Of a stretch of DNA of 64,000 bases, positions 55,745 through 64,000 are shown piece by piece. Location: NCBI RefSeq assembly GCF_964212655.1, contig NZ_OZ156465.1, forward strand, positions 3,100,001-3,164,000, in the 5' to 3' direction. The DNA comes from Candidatus Thiodiazotropha sp. LNASS1 (lineage in GTDB: Bacteria; Pseudomonadota; Gammaproteobacteria; Chromatiales; Chromatiaceae). Made by a program: the position numbers and the translations under genes. Under the pieces are notes generated by a model. It searched no databases, was not told where the DNA came from, and saw only the letters and a program-made list of their open reading frames with translations. Every line of letters starts with the position of its first letter. The first letter of the stretch is position 1.

Positions 55745-55915
55745 GCCCAGGCCGGTATCCGGACTTACAGACTGTTCTCACCCGATACCGCGCCTTCCCA
55801 TGGTTCGAATCCACAGTGGCCTGTTGCGGCATCTCGTCTGTTTACCGTTGCGGGGGCAGTGCAGGCGTCTCACCTGCTTCCCGTTTACCCCGGCTCGCGC
55901 CGGGCACCTGAGGCA
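55745..55915 (-). ncRNA. Cobalamin riboswitch controlling btuB
   Basis: Reading the minus strand: CAGGTGCCCGG opens the element, then GGGAAGCAGGTG, the core CTGCCCCCGCAACGGTAA, GCCACTG, GGGAAGGCGCGG and finally the B12 box AGTCCGGATACCGGCC at about 55748-55766. It precedes the btuB GTG by about 130 bases. CTGGGCG/CGCCCAG after the box could form the expression platform. Represses B12 uptake when cobalamin is abundant. Confidence 0.9.
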
Positions 55916-56025
55916 GGCGACAAAACTACAGCGATGATACGGTGGGGTCAAGTAGCAGTATCCTTGGGATAGGATGTCTGAAGCATGCTTGAGACAGGGA
56001 TCTCCCAGGATAACCCGGGATCGGG
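55789..56025. repeat. Direct repeat, copy 1 (riboswitch 5' half plus upstream)
   Basis: 237 bp nearly identical to 58945-59179. Here it forms the first part of the complete riboswitch and continues into sequence that reads, on the minus strand, DPGLSWEIPVSSMLQT, the same tail as the methyltransferase at 59102. That tail is cut off on its upstream side here. Confidence 0.85.
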
Positions 56026-56652
56026 GCTCCGGCGAAAAGCGGCCATAATATCTTACGATCCCTTCACCCGACACATACATTTGCATAACCCGTCAATCCC
56101 TGACCGTACCCTCACAAACCGAGCCATGAGCTATGTAGGATTTCCTTGTGCATTGACCCTAATATGGAACTCCATAAGGCCGAGGAGGACGACGATTAAG
56201 CCTTGATAGCAAGCACCCGATGGTTGATTCGTGGATCGTACCGACACCTCTGGGTTTTGAGGTGCGAATGAAATGGCTGGCACAGCAGCATCAGCCTCTG
56301 AGTGTCACGATGCCGGGAAGTAAGGTGGGGAATCGTTCTTCTGGTAGAAAAAGTATTAACCATTCACAGGCTCAAATCCCGAGTCACCTGTTTCGCTATG
56401 GTCGCCCAATGACCGAAACTGAACTCCAACACCTCGCCACGCAACCTGCCTCTGCGCCGTTTCGGATAAACCTATTCAGCGATCGAGGCATGCTTGACAG
56501 CATCCTTACGATCGCGTAATTGTTTAGCTTCCGTTACCAACAACCCTATTCGAAGTATAGATTGTGGTATTGAAAACAGCGGCGAGGAGGGGGGTAATGA
56601 TTATTTTGGATCCGCCTTTGGACGCTTCTTTATAATTACCATACATCATACA
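56026..56652. other. Leader of the inserted module
   Basis: 627 bp between repeat copy 1 and the lipoprotein ATG. A 99-codon frame at 56220 has no recognisable pattern. No terminator or RNA gene recognised; probably carries the lipoprotein promoter. Confidence 0.3.
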
Positions 56653-58920
56653 ATGCCTAATATATACAATATCCTAACGCTACTGATTTCGTTTGTAATA
56701 CTGACGGGGTGCAATGATTCCGAGCGCGAGCAAAATGCTTCTGCCGCAACGATATCGGGCCGATTGATCACCAACGTTGTTTCAGATGAGTCATCCACCA
56801 CCTGCCCCAGTGCTGCGGTAAAGATTTTGGTTTTGCGTGAGGGCGAAACTGTTTCACAAGCCAGCATTACACAGGAATGTGATTTTGAAGTTGATATTCC
56901 GGCAGAGACTCCAGTCTCTCTCAGATTCGTAGATGCTTCAGGAAGCGATCTTGGCGTACTTATCTATGGTAATCCTCGTGTCAGTCAGGGGGGAAGGCTG
57001 GAGGAGTTCATCGACCAATTCCAACTGCCATTGGGCGCAAATGAAGAAATCGGCAACATCCTTTTGCTGCCGAACCATGCTATAGCGCTTCTCCAACGAA
57101 ACCCATTGCTTTATCAAGACAGTGATGGTGATGGTGTGGCGGATGCAATGGATGCTGATTTCAAAGTATTTGAATTGATCTCTAATCGAGATGTTGATAA
57201 CGACGGCATCGAGAATGAGAGTGATAACTGCCCTTATGAATCAAATCTAAGCCAGGAAGATACTAACCAGGATGGCAAGGGTGACGCTTGCTCCATTACG
57301 CCAGATATGCCGCTATACGGCCAATTGACTTTGAGCCTGGTCAAAAAATTGGCCACACAGGAAGAAGTCCAGGCAATCATTGATGACCCCACACTTCTGG
57401 ATTCAACCCTTTTAGGGGTATCTGAAGATGATCCCAATACCATTGTATTTGGACCCATACCACAAGGGGGCAATTGGGTTATCACACAGAATCAGAAGAT
57501 TATGATTGACCCTGATGGTTATTTTACCCTAGACCCAATAACAGATCCCGGCTCCGGGCTTGCGGTTGTCGTGAGAGAACCAACGGCTGATAAGCCATTG
57601 TTTACCTTTCCGCTGCATAAATTGAGCACGGATCCTTTGAACCCAACGGTGATCGACATCAAGGGCGCCTTCCCAAGACCATGTGGCATGGATGGCGATG
57701 TTTGTCATAATCCAGATACTGGTGAAAAAAGAGATGCATTACACCAAGCCAAACTTGTAAATACCGATTTGCCCCCGATAATGCCGAATGAAGAGCAAGG
57801 TGATGAGGGCGTCTCTGGAAATTGCAAAGAGGATTACAATACGTATCCCTGTTGCTTGGACTACGACGGCCCCCTGGCGGGCCCCGATGCTGAACCACAA
57901 ACCGATTCAGTGACGGAGGTCCAAGTCTACCTAGGCTCCACCTGCCATGAATCCGTCCTGCACAACTGCTGCACAAATGAGAGGGGAGACTTCGCCTATC
58001 GTGCTGTAGAGATCTTAAGGTTATTCTCTGATGAAATCGATGAGTTGTATGAGCCAATCGGGTGTCATGACAATCATAAAAAAAGGAACTGCCAATGGAT
58101 TGACTATGACACCGACCAGCGAGGCCTTTATTTATCCGCCACGTCTCCAAGCATTATTCAACGTTCCGCGCGATACCAAGAGAATACCCGCCCACAAACA
58201 GGTTCACTATATATCGAAAATATCGTTGTAGCCTGCGGAGAAGAGAAAACACTTTACCTATACAACAACACATGCAGAAATGAAACGGTCCTCCACTTTG
58301 AACGTAATATCGGCGGCACTGCAAAACTCAACGCCGACGGTGTTGAAAATGAGAGGGAAATTCCCGCAAACGAGCGCGCCAATCCGTTGGTTGTACGACA
58401 TTACAAAGATGGTGTAGACAGTTTTATCTTTCAACGATCCATAACCTACACAGCGCCATCGGAGGCAGGCTCGGCCGATGCCATTTCAGTACAGGCTGGA
58501 GGCATTCATCGACGTGTCAATATCGAAGTGGTTTGTGAAAACACCGTTATAGAGGATTCCCCGCCAGAAGAGGAAGAGGAAGTCACGGAACCGCCACCGG
58601 CAACTTCCCCTGAAATTGGTGTCCCTGAACAGACGGCGTTCCTATTCGATCACTACATCGGTGAGTCGCCCTGTCCCCAGGAGATTGGTCAGCTCAATAT
58701 CGGCAATAGCGGGGATGGCACTTTGACCTGGAGGATTGAGAATACTATCCCATGGCTGGATGTGGTGCCAACAAGTGGCATTGCTCCATCCACCGTATCA
58801 CTTCGATTCAATTGTAATGTGAGTGGCCCTGGCAATCTCAGTGGGAGCTTTACTATAGTATCGGATAACGCAATAAACAGTCCGGTATCAATTCCTGTGG
58901 GCGGGACGGTTCACCAATGA
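56653..58920 (+). CDS. Lipoprotein with thrombospondin-3 repeats and BACON-like domain
   Basis: 755 residues from ATG 56653. Lipobox at ILTGC, so outer-membrane or surface lipoprotein. Calcium-binding thrombospondin type-3 motifs: DSDGDGVADAMD and DVDNDGIENESDNC with DTNQDGKGDAC. The central part has many Cys pairs (CCLDYDG, CHESVLHNCC). After the EEEEEVTEPPPATSPE linker a C-terminal BACON-type beta domain (LTWRIENTIPWLDVVPTSG) follows. A longer frame to 56494 lacks a signal. Lies inside the repeat-bounded insertion. Adhesion or glycan binding is inference. Confidence 0.8.
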   Translation: MPNIYNILTLLISFVILTGCNDSEREQNASAATISGRLITNVVSDESSTTCPSAAVKILVLREGETVSQASITQECDFEVDIPAETPVSLRFVDASGSDLGVLIYGNPRVSQGGRLEEFIDQFQLPLGANEEIGNILLLPNHAIALLQRNPLLYQDSDGDGVADAMDADFKVFELISNRDVDNDGIENESDNCPYESNLSQEDTNQDGKGDACSITPDMPLYGQLTLSLVKKLATQEEVQAIIDDPTLLDSTLLGVSEDDPNTIVFGPIPQGGNWVITQNQKIMIDPDGYFTLDPITDPGSGLAVVVREPTADKPLFTFPLHKLSTDPLNPTVIDIKGAFPRPCGMDGDVCHNPDTGEKRDALHQAKLVNTDLPPIMPNEEQGDEGVSGNCKEDYNTYPCCLDYDGPLAGPDAEPQTDSVTEVQVYLGSTCHESVLHNCCTNERGDFAYRAVEILRLFSDEIDELYEPIGCHDNHKKRNCQWIDYDTDQRGLYLSATSPSIIQRSARYQENTRPQTGSLYIENIVVACGEEKTLYLYNNTCRNETVLHFERNIGGTAKLNADGVENEREIPANERANPLVVRHYKDGVDSFIFQRSITYTAPSEAGSADAISVQAGGIHRRVNIEVVCENTVIEDSPPEEEEEVTEPPPATSPEIGVPEQTAFLFDHYIGESPCPQEIGQLNIGNSGDGTLTWRIENTIPWLDVVPTSGIAPSTVSLRFNCNVSGPGNLSGSFTIVSDNAINSPVSIPVGGTVHQ

Positions 58921-58944
58921 AAAGAGGTAGATGAGTCAGATGTC

Positions 58945-59179
58945 GCGCCTTCCCATGGTTCGAATCCACAGTGGCCTGTTGCGGCATCTCGTCTGTTTAC
59001 CGTTGCGGGGGCAGTGCAGGCGTCTCACCTGCTTCCCGTTTACCCCGGCTCGCGCCGGGCACCTGAGGCAGGCGACAAACTACAGCGATGATAGGGTGGG
59101 GTCAAGTAGCTATATCTTTGGGATAGGATGTCTGAAGCATGCTTGAGACAGGGATCTCCCAGGATAACCCGGGATCGGG
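58945..59179. repeat. Direct repeat, copy 2 (truncated cobalamin riboswitch)
   Basis: Starts at CGCGCCTTCCCATGG and ends at GGGATCGGG, matching 55789-56025 with a few single-base changes. It holds the riboswitch from its 5' end to GGGAAGGCGCG, but the B12 box is missing, so it should not bind B12. It also encodes the last 26 codons of the methyltransferase. Confidence 0.88.
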
Positions 59180-59875
59180 CACACCGGTTTTTCGTGCCAG
59201 TACGGCGATACTCAGATTGATGGGCACCAGGTGTATTCCCGATGTTGTGTGGTCGCGGGATAGGGAGAGAATTCTTCCCGGTGTGCCTTCCTCGCACTCC
59301 AATATCTCGAAGCCTGTTTTCTCATTCAACAGGGTTTTGAACGTTTCCTGGGAAAAGCGCCAGAAGTCCCAGGGCAATTCGTGCGGCGGCCTCACCGGGT
59401 GAGTGGATATATAGAGTAATCCCCCGGTTTTGAGGACCTTGTTGATCTCGATGACCGCCTGCCATGGCATTGCCAGATGTTCGAACACCGATACCGAAAA
59501 CACGGCGTCGTAGTGCTCGCCGGGAAGAAGCGATGAGAGTGTATGGACGTCTCCAGTCACATCGACGTTTTCGCCCGGATGAATATCCATTCCCGTATAT
59601 TCGACAGTTGGACTGAATACTTCTCGCCAAACCACGCCGGTCACGTTTCTGGATCCGATCTCAAGAAGCGTCGCCTGCTCCATATCGTTGACCGATTCAA
59701 TGAAGTGGTTGAAAACCTTGTAGAAGGAATCTCTATTGATTTTTTTCTTAAAGGGAATCAGCAGCCAGCTTAAGCCCGTGAGCAGTGTGGTTGTCATCAG
59801 GTAGATGACAAAGCTTGCAATACCGTTTTCGCGAATATACCGAGGGGTCTTTTTAATCTGATTTAGCAGTTTCAC
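59102..59875 (-). CDS. SAM-dependent methyltransferase
   Basis: 257 residues. An N-terminal hydrophobic stretch (IASFVIYLMTTTLLTGLSWLLIPF) suggests membrane association. Methyltransf_11-type core with LLEIGSRNVTG, GMDIHPGENVDVTGDVHTL and VFSVSVFEHLAMPWQAVIEINKVLKTGG. The last 26 codons lie within repeat copy 2 and match sequence left at copy 1. Probably acts on a glycan or quinone-like substrate. Confidence 0.82.
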   Translation of the reverse strand: MKLLNQIKKTPRYIRENGIASFVIYLMTTTLLTGLSWLLIPFKKKINRDSFYKVFNHFIESVNDMEQATLLEIGSRNVTGVVWREVFSPTVEYTGMDIHPGENVDVTGDVHTLSSLLPGEHYDAVFSVSVFEHLAMPWQAVIEINKVLKTGGLLYISTHPVRPPHELPWDFWRFSQETFKTLLNEKTGFEILECEEGTPGRILSLSRDHTTSGIHLVPINLSIAVLARKTGVPDPGLSWEIPVSSMLQTSYPKDIAT

Positions 59876-60093
59876 GCTGACGCCAATCCCTGAAATAGGC
59901 CGTGGTGCGTTTTACTTTTTCGCCCCAACGCTTGAGTATGCGGAGTGCTGATTTCAAGAGGGAAAGCGATGTGGTGATGAAATCCCTTCAAGTGGCCGAC
60001 TCCGTTCAATTCGTTTTATTATACACCTTCACGGTTCTCGACCCGAATAGCCTTACAACCCGATTCATTCCGAACATTAATATTTCTCGTATC

Positions 60094-60711
60094 GTGATTA
60101 TCTATCTCCATGGACTCAACAGTGCCGGCAGTTCCGGCAAGGCGGCGGTGTTGAGCGCATCGCTTCCCGGCATACAGGTCATCAGTCCGACCTATCCTGC
60201 CCATACTGCGGCGAAAGCTGTCGAAACGCTCACTCAAACCCTGCGGCCTCTGATGGAGGATGAGAATAATGCTGACGAACCCTCGGTCATGGTGGGGAGC
60301 TCCATGGGAGGGTTCTACGGCGCCTGGCTGGCACAGAGGTTGAGACTCCAGCATCTAGTGATGATCAACCCGGCCCTACAGCCCTGGGAACTATTGCAGC
60401 AGGTGGTGGGTTGGCAGTACAACCAGGCCTTGGATGATCGTTACTATCTCTCTTCGGAAATGGTGGCCGATACACGGCAATATGCGGTGGAACCAAACCC
60501 CGAAGGGGTGCCGACAACCCTGCTGCTCGACAAGGGGGATGAACTGATCGATTACCGCATCGCCGAGGGGATCTATCAGGGGATCGGTGACATTCACTGT
60601 TTCGAGGGGGGGAGCCACACATTCGACCACATGGAGGAGGCGGTGGCGATCATCGCTGGGATTCATCGCTCGCTGGAAGAGATTAAGAAGTCCGCGAATG
60701 AACGCGAATAA
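60094..60711 (+). CDS. YqiA-type esterase, alpha/beta-hydrolase
   Basis: 205 residues from GTG 60094, giving MIIYLHGLNSAG as YqiA family members start; the ORF opens at 59902 but the extra 64 residues look non-native. Nucleophile Ser in VGSSMGGFYG, acidic residue in LLDKGDELIDY and His in GGSHTFDH complete the triad. No Shine-Dalgarno is clear, so the start is uncertain. The last eight codons lie in a palindromic repeat. Confidence 0.82.
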   Translation: MIIYLHGLNSAGSSGKAAVLSASLPGIQVISPTYPAHTAAKAVETLTQTLRPLMEDENNADEPSVMVGSSMGGFYGAWLAQRLRLQHLVMINPALQPWELLQQVVGWQYNQALDDRYYLSSEMVADTRQYAVEPNPEGVPTTLLLDKGDELIDYRIAEGIYQGIGDIHCFEGGSHTFDHMEEAVAIIAGIHRSLEEIKKSANERE

Positions 60712-60813
60712 ATGCAAATGTTTTTATATACGTACCCACGCGGGAGCATGGGAACTAGGTTTAATGGTGCGGCAAGCCGCACCCTACATGACATTCGCGT
60801 TTATTTGCGGACT
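60689..60813. repeat. MITE-like element between yqiA-like gene and topA
   Basis: AGTCCGCGAATGAACGCGAAT and its near-complement ATTCGCGTTTATTTGCGGACT (19 of 21 positions) enclose a GTACCCACG...CATGGGAACTAG hairpin and GGTGCGGCAAGCCGCACC. Same family as 30431-30527. The left arm codes for the esterase's last residues. Confidence 0.65.
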
Positions 60814-60817
60814 GGAA

Positions 60818-63097
60818 TCAACCCTCTTCGACGGGTTCGCTGAATGAACAGTCCTTTTGCGGACAGACCTTCTCTGTCCCCTTACGCTTGGTGGTCTTGA
60901 TGGTCAGCACCGGCCAGCCGCAGTTGGGGCAGGGCTCGGCGACCGGTTCATTCCAGACAGCGTAGTCGCAATCCGGGTAGGTGGAGCAGGAGTAGAAGAT
61001 CTTGCCACGCCGTGATTTACGCTTGAAGAGGGTGCCTTTGTTGCACTTGGGACAGCTAACGCTAGTATCCTCCGGCTTCTCCAGCGGTTCAATATATCGG
61101 CATTTTGGATAGTTGGAACAGCCGATGAATTTGCCGTATCGGCCGCGCTTGATGACCAGTTCAGAGCTGCATTCAGGGCAGCTGCGTCCTTCCACAACCT
61201 CCGGCTCTTCCTTCTCGCTGGTGTCCGCGTTCAGGTCACGGGTGTAGTCGCAGGTAGGGTAGTTGGTGCAGCCGATGAAGCGGCCGTGCCGGCCCAGGCG
61301 AATGGAGAGCGGTGAGCCGCAGCTGGGACAGGCCTCATCCAGGGCTTCATGGGTGACATCGCTGCGTTTCACATTTTCCTGGGTGTGATCTATCTGCTCC
61401 TTGAACGGCCCCCAGAATTTGCTCAACAGCGGTATCCAATCCTCTTCGCCGCGGGAGACGGCATCGAGCTCATCCTCCAGATTGGCGGTGAAACCGTAGT
61501 CCACGTAGCGGGTAAAGTAATCGGTGAGGAATCTGTTTACCACACGGCCCACATCGGTGGGTTTGAAGCGCTTCTTCTCCAGTACCACATACTCCCGGTC
61601 CTGCAGGGTGGAGATGATGGAGGCATAGGTCGAGGGGCGGCCGATACCGTACTCCTCAAGGGCCTTCACCAGGCTCGCCTCGCTGTAGCGGGGTGGCGGC
61701 TCGGTAAAGTGCTGCTCGGGGCGGATCGCCTTCAGGGGTAGCGTCTCCCCCTCCTTCAGCGGCGGCAACAGTTTTTCATCGCTGTCGCTCTTGGCGCCGT
61801 CATCGAGCCCTTCCTGATAGACCGTGATGAAGCCGGGTTTGGCGATCACCGAACCATTGGCGCGGAAGACATTGCCCTCGCCGCACTGGAGATCGGCGGC
61901 CACCGTGTGGATGGTGGCGTGAATCATCTGACAGGCGACGGACCTTTTCCAGATCAGTTCATATAGCCTGGCCTGATCCTTGGTCATGTGACTTTTGATC
62001 TCTTCCGGTATCCGCATTACCGAGGTGGGCCGGACCGCTTCATGGGCCTCCTGGGCATTCTTGGACTTGGTCTTGAAGTGGCGCACCGAGGGGGGCAGTT
62101 GATCGCTGCCATAGCGCTTACTGATCAGCTCCCGGATCTCAGCCAGGGCTTCGTCCGCCAGGTGAACCGAGTCGGTACGCATGTAGGTGATCAGGCCGAC
62201 AGTGCCCTGACCGACATCAACCCCCTCATAGAGCTGCTGCGCGGTGCGCATGGTGCGTTGCGTCGTGAAACCCAGCTTGCGGGCCGCCTCCTGTTGCAGG
62301 GTAGAGGTGGTAAAGGGTGGGGCGGGATTGCGTTTGCGCTGTTTCTTCTCGACCTTGTCCACCAGCAGGCCGCCGCTGCCTGCCTGCAACAGCTGTTTTT
62401 CAGCAGTCTTGGCGCTGAGTTCATCGGTAATGCTGAACTTCTCCAGCTTTTCACCCCGGTAATGGGTGAGGCGTGCGGAGAAACCCTGTTTCTCTTTTTC
62501 AGTATCCGCTTCTATGGTCCAGAACTCTTCCGCCTTGAAGGCCTCGATCTCATGCTCCCTTTCCACGATCATGCGCAGGGCCGGGCTCTGTACACGGCCT
62601 GCCGAGAGGCCTCTGCGAACCTTTTTCCATAACAGGGGCGAGAGGTTGAAACCCACCAGGTAGTCAAGCGCCCTGCGCGCCTGCTGAGCATCGACCAGCT
62701 CATGGGAAAGCTCACGGGGGTTGGATATGGCGTCATTCACCGCTTTTTTGGTGATTTCGTTGAACACGACCCGGTAGACCGGCTTGTCCTTGAGTTTGCC
62801 GCGCTGCTTGAGCAGCTCGGAAAGGTGCCAGGAGATTGCCTCGCCTTCACGGTCGGGGTCGGTCGCCAGGTAGAGGGCTTCAGATTTTTTCAGTGCCTTT
62901 GTGATGGCTTGGACATGGCGATCGTTACGCTCGATCACCTGGTATTTCATGGCAAAACCCTTGTCGGGATCGACCGCGCCCTCTTTGGGTATAAGGTCCC
63001 TCACATGGCCGTAGGAGGCCATTACCTCGAAGTTTCCACCGAGGTACTTTTTGATGGTTTTTGCCTTTGCCGGCGATTCAACAATAACCAGATTCAT
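60818..63097 (-). CDS. topA: DNA topoisomerase I
   Basis: Relaxes negative supercoils. 759 residues from MNLVIVESPAKAKTIKKYLG; the frame is open to 63148 but the upstream residues are not conserved. Toprim domain, active-site Tyr in GLITYMRTDSVHLA, and four C-terminal zinc-ribbon modules (CPSCGSPL, CPECSSELV, CPKCNKGTL, CPNCGWPVL), each with a matching second pair. Normal gammaproteobacterial structure. Confidence 0.97.
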   Translation of the reverse strand: MNLVIVESPAKAKTIKKYLGGNFEVMASYGHVRDLIPKEGAVDPDKGFAMKYQVIERNDRHVQAITKALKKSEALYLATDPDREGEAISWHLSELLKQRGKLKDKPVYRVVFNEITKKAVNDAISNPRELSHELVDAQQARRALDYLVGFNLSPLLWKKVRRGLSAGRVQSPALRMIVEREHEIEAFKAEEFWTIEADTEKEKQGFSARLTHYRGEKLEKFSITDELSAKTAEKQLLQAGSGGLLVDKVEKKQRKRNPAPPFTTSTLQQEAARKLGFTTQRTMRTAQQLYEGVDVGQGTVGLITYMRTDSVHLADEALAEIRELISKRYGSDQLPPSVRHFKTKSKNAQEAHEAVRPTSVMRIPEEIKSHMTKDQARLYELIWKRSVACQMIHATIHTVAADLQCGEGNVFRANGSVIAKPGFITVYQEGLDDGAKSDSDEKLLPPLKEGETLPLKAIRPEQHFTEPPPRYSEASLVKALEEYGIGRPSTYASIISTLQDREYVVLEKKRFKPTDVGRVVNRFLTDYFTRYVDYGFTANLEDELDAVSRGEEDWIPLLSKFWGPFKEQIDHTQENVKRSDVTHEALDEACPSCGSPLSIRLGRHGRFIGCTNYPTCDYTRDLNADTSEKEEPEVVEGRSCPECSSELVIKRGRYGKFIGCSNYPKCRYIEPLEKPEDTSVSCPKCNKGTLFKRKSRRGKIFYSCSTYPDCDYAVWNEPVAEPCPNCGWPVLTIKTTKRKGTEKVCPQKDCSFSEPVEEG

Positions 63098-63182
63098 CTC
63101 TGTTTGGGTCGTTTCAAGGGAAAAACGCGGGACAGTGAACCGTCCCACGCAAAAGAAATCAAGTGTTTTATGTCAGCAGTGA

Positions 63183-63659
63183 TTAATGCAGGAACATAGG
63201 GACTTCGTTATAGACCATGTCCTCCATGCGCGCGAAGGCTGCTTCCTGTCCAGGCTGATTCATCAATACCAGTAGAATAATCCATTTCAACTCCTCTTCC
63301 GTGATGATGGCGGTATCGAGGGCCAGGGCCCGGTCGATAACGAGCTCACGGGCATTTACCGTCAGTATGTCGTTCTGCTCCAGAAACAGCAGCAAACCAC
63401 GGGAATCCACATCCAGCCGGGCGGTCTCCTCTGCCGTGAAGACCCTCAGGGAGTGAGATTGGTTGGTATCACCATGCTGAGACTGATCGTTGTTGGCGAG
63501 TTCATCCAGCCAATCGAAGGCCTTGTCGATCTCGCTTGCGGGGAAGCCGGCTTGAATCAATTCGTCACGAAGTTCGTGTTGATCCGATGGTGGGGCCTGT
63601 TCACCATCCATATAGTTCTCATAGAGGTAGATCAGAATGTCGACCACGTTTTCGTTCAT
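63183..63659 (-). CDS. smg: Smg protein (DUF494)
   Basis: 158 residues starting MNENVVDILIYLYENYMDGE, exactly the Smg family opening; ends in ILLVLMNQPGQEAAFARMEDMVYNEVPMFLH. GAGAG lies close upstream. Genetic function unknown, but the dprA-smg-topA order is conserved in gammaproteobacteria. Frame open to a GTG at 63671 that overlaps dprA. Confidence 0.95.
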   Translation of the reverse strand: MNENVVDILIYLYENYMDGEQAPPSDQHELRDELIQAGFPASEIDKAFDWLDELANNDQSQHGDTNQSHSLRVFTAEETARLDVDSRGLLLFLEQNDILTVNARELVIDRALALDTAIITEEELKWIILLVLMNQPGQEAAFARMEDMVYNEVPMFLH

Positions 63660-63667
63660 ATGCTCTC

Positions 63668-64000
63668 TCACCCGCTGTGGCGGGATGTCAGTCTGTCTGT
63701 GCGGCAGTAGTAGCCGCCGGGAGCCGATGATACATGACCTTCAAGCTCGAGCAACAGCAGCATGGACGAAACTGCCTCCGCGGTCAAACCCGTACGGGTG
63801 ATTAATTCATCAACCGACACCGGATCATAGCCCAGCGCCTGCACCAGGCGCTGGTAGTCGGCATCCCGTTGCATGATATCAGAACCCTCTGCAGGTGTTT
63901 CGGCATCTGTCGGGTTTTCGAGCGTTGCGAACAGAGCGCCCAGTTCCTCGACGATATCCTGGGCAGATTCCACCAGCTTGGCGCCCTGTCTGATCAGGGC
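63668..64000 (-). CDS. dprA: DNA-processing protein DprA, C-terminal part (5' end off window)
   Basis: 111 codons of the C-terminus. ALIRQGAKLVESAQDIVEEL is the conserved last block of the Rossmann-like domain. The winged-helix DprA_WH follows (YQRLVQALGYDPVSVDELITRTGLTAEAVSSMLLLLELEGHV). DprA loads RecA on incoming single-stranded DNA during transformation. The rest lies to the right of the window. Confidence 0.93.
   Translation of the reverse strand, partial: ALIRQGAKLVESAQDIVEELGALFATLENPTDAETPAEGSDIMQRDADYQRLVQALGYDPVSVDELITRTGLTAEAVSSMLLLLELEGHVSSAPGGYYCRTDRLTSRHSG

Noticed and set aside
56220-56519. 99-codon open frame before the lipoprotein
   Set aside because: No ribosome-binding site, no pattern of conserved residues; could be random in the non-coding leader.
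1-64000. CRISPR arrays, tRNA and rRNA genes
   Set aside because: No regularly spaced short repeats and no recognisable tRNA or rRNA sequence were seen on either strand by eye.

Overview
The window looks like a chromosomal segment of a gammaproteobacterium. Housekeeping genes are typical of that class: argH beside algZ/algR, the hemC-hemD-hemX-hemY cluster, ubiD beside an iron-sulfur flavin reductase, and dprA-smg-topA. Rubredoxin, several diheme c-type cytochromes and the overall gene content suggest a Chromatiales- or Sedimenticola/Thiodiazotropha-like sulfur oxidiser. That placement is an impression from gene content, not a computed result. No rRNA, tRNA or CRISPR array was seen.

Layout. 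1-7.8 kb: rubredoxin reductase (cut by the left edge), rubredoxin, a MazG-type pyrophosphatase, an M48 protease, a VOC protein and argH, then algZ-algR running the other way and ending in a diheme cytochrome c. 7.9-14.8 kb: haem synthesis (hemCDXY), then a diheme cytochrome c overlapping a membrane diguanylate cyclase. 14.8-20 kb: a 1279-residue SARP/BTAD-cyclase-STAND-TPR regulator facing a winged-helix methyltransferase, with 11-bp-phased direct repeats between them. 20-30.4 kb: a DksA/TraR zinc-finger protein, rhodanese, Fe-S flavin reductase, NAD-dependent epimerase-like protein, orphan ParA, UbiD and a two-gene RND efflux system.

30.4-50.8 kb is an accessory region. It is more AT-rich in places, rich in repeats and carries several broken genes. 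It holds a GNAT gene with a damaged start, an exported protein split by an in-frame stop, a LysR regulator facing two atypical SDRs, and a ceramidase-like membrane protein. It also holds an outer-membrane barrel, a CopZ-like Fe-S protein, a transposase remnant and a C39-like peptidase whose downstream partner is cut by an intact IS3/IS407-group element. Further on come an L,D-transpeptidase, a HEPN-like protein beside a RecB-type PD-(D/E)XK nuclease candidate, and an IS91-type element with its own tyrosine recombinase.

50.8-56 kb is a B12 uptake operon (btuB-btuF-btuC-btuD) behind a cobalamin riboswitch. About 235 bp of sequence, including the 5' half of that riboswitch, is repeated 3.1 kb upstream. 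The two copies flank an inserted module that encodes a thrombospondin-3/BACON-type lipoprotein. 59-64 kb: a methyltransferase whose last codons lie in the repeat, a YqiA-like esterase, topA, smg and the 3' end of dprA.

The most unusual points are the duplicated half-riboswitch bracketing foreign cargo, the candidate nuclease/HEPN pair beside IS91, the SARP-like regulator with phased repeats, and the IS407-group insertion whose removal restores an exact reading frame.
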